A DNA stretch of 64,000 nt. Source: Flagellimonas algicola (GTDB taxonomy: Bacteria > Bacteroidota > Bacteroidia > Flavobacteriales > Flavobacteriaceae). The stretch's first letter is position 1. The number at the start of each line of letters is the position of its first letter. This document shows positions 60,651 through 64,000 of the stretch, piece after piece. The stretch lies in NCBI RefSeq assembly GCF_005937185.1, contig NZ_VCNI01000001.1:802657-866656 (forward strand), given 5' to 3'. The position numbers and the translations under genes were made by a program. A model generated the notes under the pieces. The model was not told the origin of the DNA. It saw only the letters and a list, made by a program, of their open reading frames with translations, and did not search any database.

Positions 60651-61565
60651 TTATTCCTGATGGTCAGGGTCTATAGGACTGGTCTCCTCATTTTTATTTT
60701 TCGCATATAAATACCCTCTTTTCCACCATAGGGTCATACGTTCTTTGTTAAAAATCAAGGAGTTCGTGGTCAACACGGTCGGGGTATAGTAGAAGTTGAT
60801 GATGGCATCTTTTTGGTTGGCCACCAATTTTCCAATTCGGATGTTTTGATTTTCAATTCGATCCAGCATAAAACTAAAAATGGTAGTAATCAACTCAAAT
60901 GGATTACGCACAGGCATACGGTTCAGGTAATTCACTTCAGTGTGCAAAACCACCACATCCACTTCTGTGGCTCCGCGTTTCAGTGCTTCTTCAATAGGCA
61001 CCAGGGTACCCAGTCCCCCATCGGCATATTCACAACCATTTCTTCGGGCCAAACTCATAAAGGGTGTGTAGTTGGACGAAATCCAAATCCAATCGCAAAA
61101 CTCCTCATAGGTGCAATCGTTGATGGATTTGTATTCCACCTGATTCAAGGAAAGATTGGAAACCGTGACCACAACATCTGAACTGCCTTGTTTCAATTCT
61201 TCAAATTCTGCCGGGGTAATGGAATTTCGAATAAGATGTCTAAGGTTTTCGCTCTCCCCAAAGGTCTTTTTCCCACGGATAAAATTTTTGACCACATTCC
61301 AATGGTTGATGGAAATCACCTCAATCCCATATTTCTTTTTGATGACAAAAGGGCAATTGTTGAAAATGCTGTTCTGGTTGACCGAGGAATAGATTTCCTT
61401 GATTTTATCCAGCTTGTTCAAGGCCAAATGGGAAATGAGCAGACTACCCGTGGATGTCCCCACAAATAGGTCATAATCGTGTTTGGCCTCCTCAATCAGA
61501 AATTGGGCTACACCCCCTGCAAAAGCTCCCTTACTACCTCCTCCTGAAATTACCAATGCCCTCAT
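60651..61565 (-). CDS. Patatin-like phospholipase
   Basis: A 304-aa cytoplasmic patatin. Features are the oxyanion glycine loop SGGGSKGAFAGG at the N-terminus, the nucleophile elbow GTSTGS (Ser at about residue 41), and the catalytic Asp in ADGGLG. Such enzymes hydrolyse acyl lipids. It starts 4 bases inside the end of the M1 peptidase gene (ATGA overlap) and is therefore co-translated with it. A role in membrane lipid turnover is inferred from the family. Confidence 0.93.
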   Translation of the reverse strand: MRALVISGGGSKGAFAGGVAQFLIEEAKHDYDLFVGTSTGSLLISHLALNKLDKIKEIYSSVNQNSIFNNCPFVIKKKYGIEVISINHWNVVKNFIRGKKTFGESENLRHLIRNSITPAEFEELKQGSSDVVVTVSNLSLNQVEYKSINDCTYEEFCDWIWISSNYTPFMSLARRNGCEYADGGLGTLVPIEEALKRGATEVDVVVLHTEVNYLNRMPVRNPFELITTIFSFMLDRIENQNIRIGKLVANQKDAIINFYYTPTVLTTNSLIFNKERMTLWWKRGYLYAKNKNEETSPIDPDHQE

Positions 61566-63637
61566 TTGCCCAAGGTTTTATCCAAATAACGCTGTTGTTC
61601 TAAATTTAAAGTAGGATAGATGGCCTTTACCCTGGCCAGGTTCCCTTCCGCTTTCAAAAAGTCTTTCAACATTTTTCTGCATGATTTTTTAAAGTGCCAA
61701 ACATGATGGCTACAGGCTTTTATCAAACTTTTCAAGGTGTCATCGTTAAACGCTCCAATGCTTTTTAAATATTGAAATGCCAAAAGTCTAACTTCAAAAT
61801 GGTATTCTGATCCCGTATAGGAGCTAAGCTCATTGTAAAAATCAGGTTTTTTGTCCATAGCATAATCTGCAGTCACCAAAGCCAAGGTCAGCCAAAGTAG
61901 ACGCACATTTTTGTTTGGGAACCCAACAATATTTGCAGTTTGGTCCAGATAAACATTCCTGTTTTCAGGGAAATCCGTCCAAAGTTTGAATAACGCTGCT
62001 TCCACCGTGGTATAACTCTGATCACCTAGTAATCCTTCAAAACCCGCACGTACCTCCAAGGGCACTTTTTCCATAGCTAGGGAAATCGCTTGTCTTACCT
62101 TTAGCCCTTCCTGTTTTAAGAGTTCGTTTAAAAACTGCGGGGACAGTTGATTCCCGTAGTCCAATAAAAGTTGGTGCTTCAAGGCTTCTGATAGGTAGGT
62201 TTTCCAGTTTGCCCCAAGAACTGTCTCTGCATTTTCCGGCTTGTCTCCTATTTCCTCTTTTGCCTTAAAGTAGGTGTCTATTGATGTATTTTTCGCTCTT
62301 AAAAACAGTTTAACCTTTTCAAACGGAAAGTCGGATTCCTGCAACCAAGCCTCTTCAAAGCTGGAGAGTTTCATCCCCGAGGCCTTTTCCATTTCCCACA
62401 TAAAATCGGAAATGGTCACATTCTGAAATGCGAACTTGGTCAGGTAGTTTTGTATCCCCTCCCTAAAAGCCATGTCTCCTACCCTATCCCGAAGTATAAC
62501 TAAGGCCCATGCTCCTTTTTCGTAAAAAGTAAGGCTGCCAGCACTAGCATTGGTAAGTGCCTCTCCGTGGCCATCCCCGGAAAAATTATCCAAAGCTTTC
62601 GCCGTCTCCAACAATCTCCAATAAAAGTAATCCTCTCCAAAAATGTCTTTTTCAGCCAAGTAGGCATAAAAGGTGGCAAAACCTTCATGAAGCCAGTGAT
62701 GGGAGCCACTCTGTTCGGTAACCAGATTCCCAAACCATTGGTGAGCCAATTCGTGGGCATTCACATTGACAAAGTTCTTGTCTATAAAAGCGGTGGAATC
62801 CACCATAAAGGTGTTGGAAAAAATGGTGGCACCAGTATTCTCCATCCCCGCATATAAAAAATCCTGTACGGGAATCTGCTTGTAGTTCTGCCAAGGGTAT
62901 GGTACTCCAATTTCATCCGCCAAAAAATCAAACATCCGTTGGGTATGTCTGTAGGTAGGTTCAACGCAAAGGCTGTCCTTAGGTTCGTAATAGAGTTCAA
63001 TGGGAATTCCTTTTTTAGAGTGCAGTATTTCCTTTTCAAAGTTACCCATGGCAAATGCCACGAGGTAGCTGCTCATGGGTTGTTCCATATCAAATCTCCA
63101 AACATTGATACCATCCTGTGGGACAATCTCCTCCAATTCCCCATTGGAAATTACCGTCTGGCTTTGATCGGCGACTATAGTCAGATCAAATTCAATCTTG
63201 TCATTCATGTCATCCAAACTCGGTAACCAATGACTGGTGTATTTTCCTTGTCCTTGTGTCCACATTTGCTTTTTGTCAGTGTCTCCATCTCCAATAAAAT
63301 AGACTGTCTGTTTGGGAAATGCACTGTAGTTAAATTTTAAATGATGGTCATCCTTTCTAAACTGTTTTTTTACCACGAAATGTTGACCATCGGTTTTATA
63401 GTTGATTGGCTTACCATTCAACTGCACTTGTTCGAACTTCATTTCCTTGGCATCCAAGAAGATGGAATCTACTGGTTTTAAAATTTTAAAATAGTAGTCA
63501 ACACTTCCTTGGATTTTTGCTTGTTCGAAGTCAGCCTGCACCAAAATTTGTCCCCTAACAAAATCCACTTTATCCTGAATTTGGGAGGAAAGGAGTTGGG
63601 TCAAAAGAAAAAAAATAAGCACAGGGGCAAGCTTCAT
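61562..63637 (-). CDS. M1 family aminopeptidase-like metallopeptidase, secreted
   Basis: A 691-aa protein from the ATG at 63637, which gives a clean signal peptide (KLAPVLIFFLLTQLLSSQ); 25 longer upstream codons are open but unlike a start. It has GMENTG and the full zinc site HELAHQW (first His about residue 295) followed by HHWLHEGFATFYAYL for the third ligand. Both N-terminal beta and C-terminal helical HEAT-like domains are visible. It should cleave N-terminal residues in the periplasm. It is active by motif, unlike the M1-like protein at 36478. It forms an operon with the patatin gene. Confidence 0.93.
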   Translation of the reverse strand: MKLAPVLIFFLLTQLLSSQIQDKVDFVRGQILVQADFEQAKIQGSVDYYFKILKPVDSIFLDAKEMKFEQVQLNGKPINYKTDGQHFVVKKQFRKDDHHLKFNYSAFPKQTVYFIGDGDTDKKQMWTQGQGKYTSHWLPSLDDMNDKIEFDLTIVADQSQTVISNGELEEIVPQDGINVWRFDMEQPMSSYLVAFAMGNFEKEILHSKKGIPIELYYEPKDSLCVEPTYRHTQRMFDFLADEIGVPYPWQNYKQIPVQDFLYAGMENTGATIFSNTFMVDSTAFIDKNFVNVNAHELAHQWFGNLVTEQSGSHHWLHEGFATFYAYLAEKDIFGEDYFYWRLLETAKALDNFSGDGHGEALTNASAGSLTFYEKGAWALVILRDRVGDMAFREGIQNYLTKFAFQNVTISDFMWEMEKASGMKLSSFEEAWLQESDFPFEKVKLFLRAKNTSIDTYFKAKEEIGDKPENAETVLGANWKTYLSEALKHQLLLDYGNQLSPQFLNELLKQEGLKVRQAISLAMEKVPLEVRAGFEGLLGDQSYTTVEAALFKLWTDFPENRNVYLDQTANIVGFPNKNVRLLWLTLALVTADYAMDKKPDFYNELSSYTGSEYHFEVRLLAFQYLKSIGAFNDDTLKSLIKACSHHVWHFKKSCRKMLKDFLKAEGNLARVKAIYPTLNLEQQRYLDKTLGK

Positions 63638-63683
63638 GGCAACAGTATCACAAAAGTCTTTCCAAATTACATATTTTAGTTTG

Positions 63684-64000
63684 ATGAATCCCAATTTTCT
63701 CCAAACTCCCATCCCCTATCTGAAAGGAGTTGGCCCCAACAGAGCCGAGACCCTTCGGACAGAATTGGGCATTGAAACCTACAGGGACTTATTACACCTT
63801 TTTCCCAATCGATATCTGGACAAAACCCAGTACTACAAAATTGCCCAGCTCCATGCCAGTGGTGCGGATGTACAAGTGGTGGGGAAAATAGTCCATATAA
63901 AAACCGTGGAACAAAAGCGGGGCAAACGTCTTGTGGCCAAATTTGTAGATGATACGGGCGAGATGGAACTGGTATGGTTCCGAATGCAAAAATGGATAAG
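63684..64000 (+). CDS. recG: ATP-dependent DNA helicase RecG (3' partial)
   Basis: The frame opens with ATG at 63684 and runs off the right edge without a stop, so only the first 105 codons are seen. The start PNFLQTPIPYLKGVGPNRAE is the RecG N-terminal wedge region, followed by LLHLFPNRYLDKT and an OB-fold strand set ending TGEMELVWF. RecG remodels stalled replication forks and branched DNA. It is divergent from the M1 peptidase gene with 46 bases between starts. A near -7 element, TATTTTAG, lies at 63672-63679. Confidence 0.93.
   Translation, partial: MNPNFLQTPIPYLKGVGPNRAETLRTELGIETYRDLLHLFPNRYLDKTQYYKIAQLHASGADVQVVGKIVHIKTVEQKRGKRLVAKFVDDTGEMELVWFRMQKWI

Overview
The window looks like chromosome of a marine-type Bacteroidota, most likely a Flavobacteriaceae member. 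The evidence is the gene content (fused E1 alpha/beta 2-oxoacid dehydrogenase, DUF4369-TlpA lipoprotein, XRE-S24 repressor, short DUF1338 protein, OmpA-type lipoproteins, GH92), moderate-to-low GC, frequent TTG starts, weak Shine-Dalgarno sequences, and promoters of the Bacteroidota form TTTG-N18-TAnnTTTG. The genus is not resolved (a Muricauda/Allomuricauda-like organism would fit, as inference). I see no tRNA, rRNA, insertion sequence, prophage or CRISPR array. No gene-free stretch exceeds about 235 bases. Gene density is high, and many convergent pairs nearly touch or overlap.

Layout. 1-6.3 kb: a PhoD-like phosphatase (cut by the window edge) faces an operon of a giant planctomycete-type cytochrome/DUF1592 protein and a Tat-exported DUF1552 protein. 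6.5-12 kb: aroC, then an operon with its own promoter inside the aroC 3' end: dicarboxylate/glutamate symporter, GshB-type ATP-grasp ligase, N-formylglutamate amidohydrolase-like protein and a QEGLA-motif (DUF1704, MATCAP-like) zinc peptidase. 12-18.5 kb: an LpxH-like phosphatase overlapping a GlcD/GlcF-type FAD/Fe-S oxidoreductase, an outer-membrane barrel, a TlpA-like lipoprotein and a rhomboid protease. 18.6-22 kb: an acyltransferase, alpha/beta hydrolase and sterol-desaturase-type hydroxylase group, then a small secreted protein. 22-29 kb: glmM, AcpH-like protein, gamma-glutamyltransferase, a second ATP-grasp protein, and a LysR regulator divergent from a 2-oxoadipate dioxygenase-like (DUF1338) gene.

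29-31.5 kb: a LexA/CI-like S24 repressor divergent from a DUF4130 DNA-metabolism gene and an AlkD-type gene, with three matching operators in the shared intergenic region. This is the best candidate for a self-contained, damage-inducible module. 31.7-39.3 kb: a small Tudor-like protein divergent from uvrA, then a LOG-family protein and a 946-aa M1-like pseudo-peptidase fused to a predicted barrel. 39.4-50.9 kb: fused E1, an M16 peptidase, DoxX, holA, an orphan HsdR_N nuclease-like protein, a GT2, an OmpA lipoprotein, Sua5/YwlC and an unknown lipoprotein. 50.9-64 kb: pcrA/uvrD, a DsrE / M20 amidohydrolase / GltB-like / coiled-coil group, GH92, a DUF7935-like protein, a patatin-M1 peptidase operon, and the start of recG running off the right edge.

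Themes. DNA repair is well represented (uvrA, pcrA, recG, AlkD, DUF4130). So is glutamate, gamma-glutamyl and amide chemistry (symporter, GshB, FGase, DUF1704, GGT, second ATP-grasp, M20, GltB-like). Cell-envelope biogenesis is the third theme. All functions are read from motifs and family memory; no database search was run.
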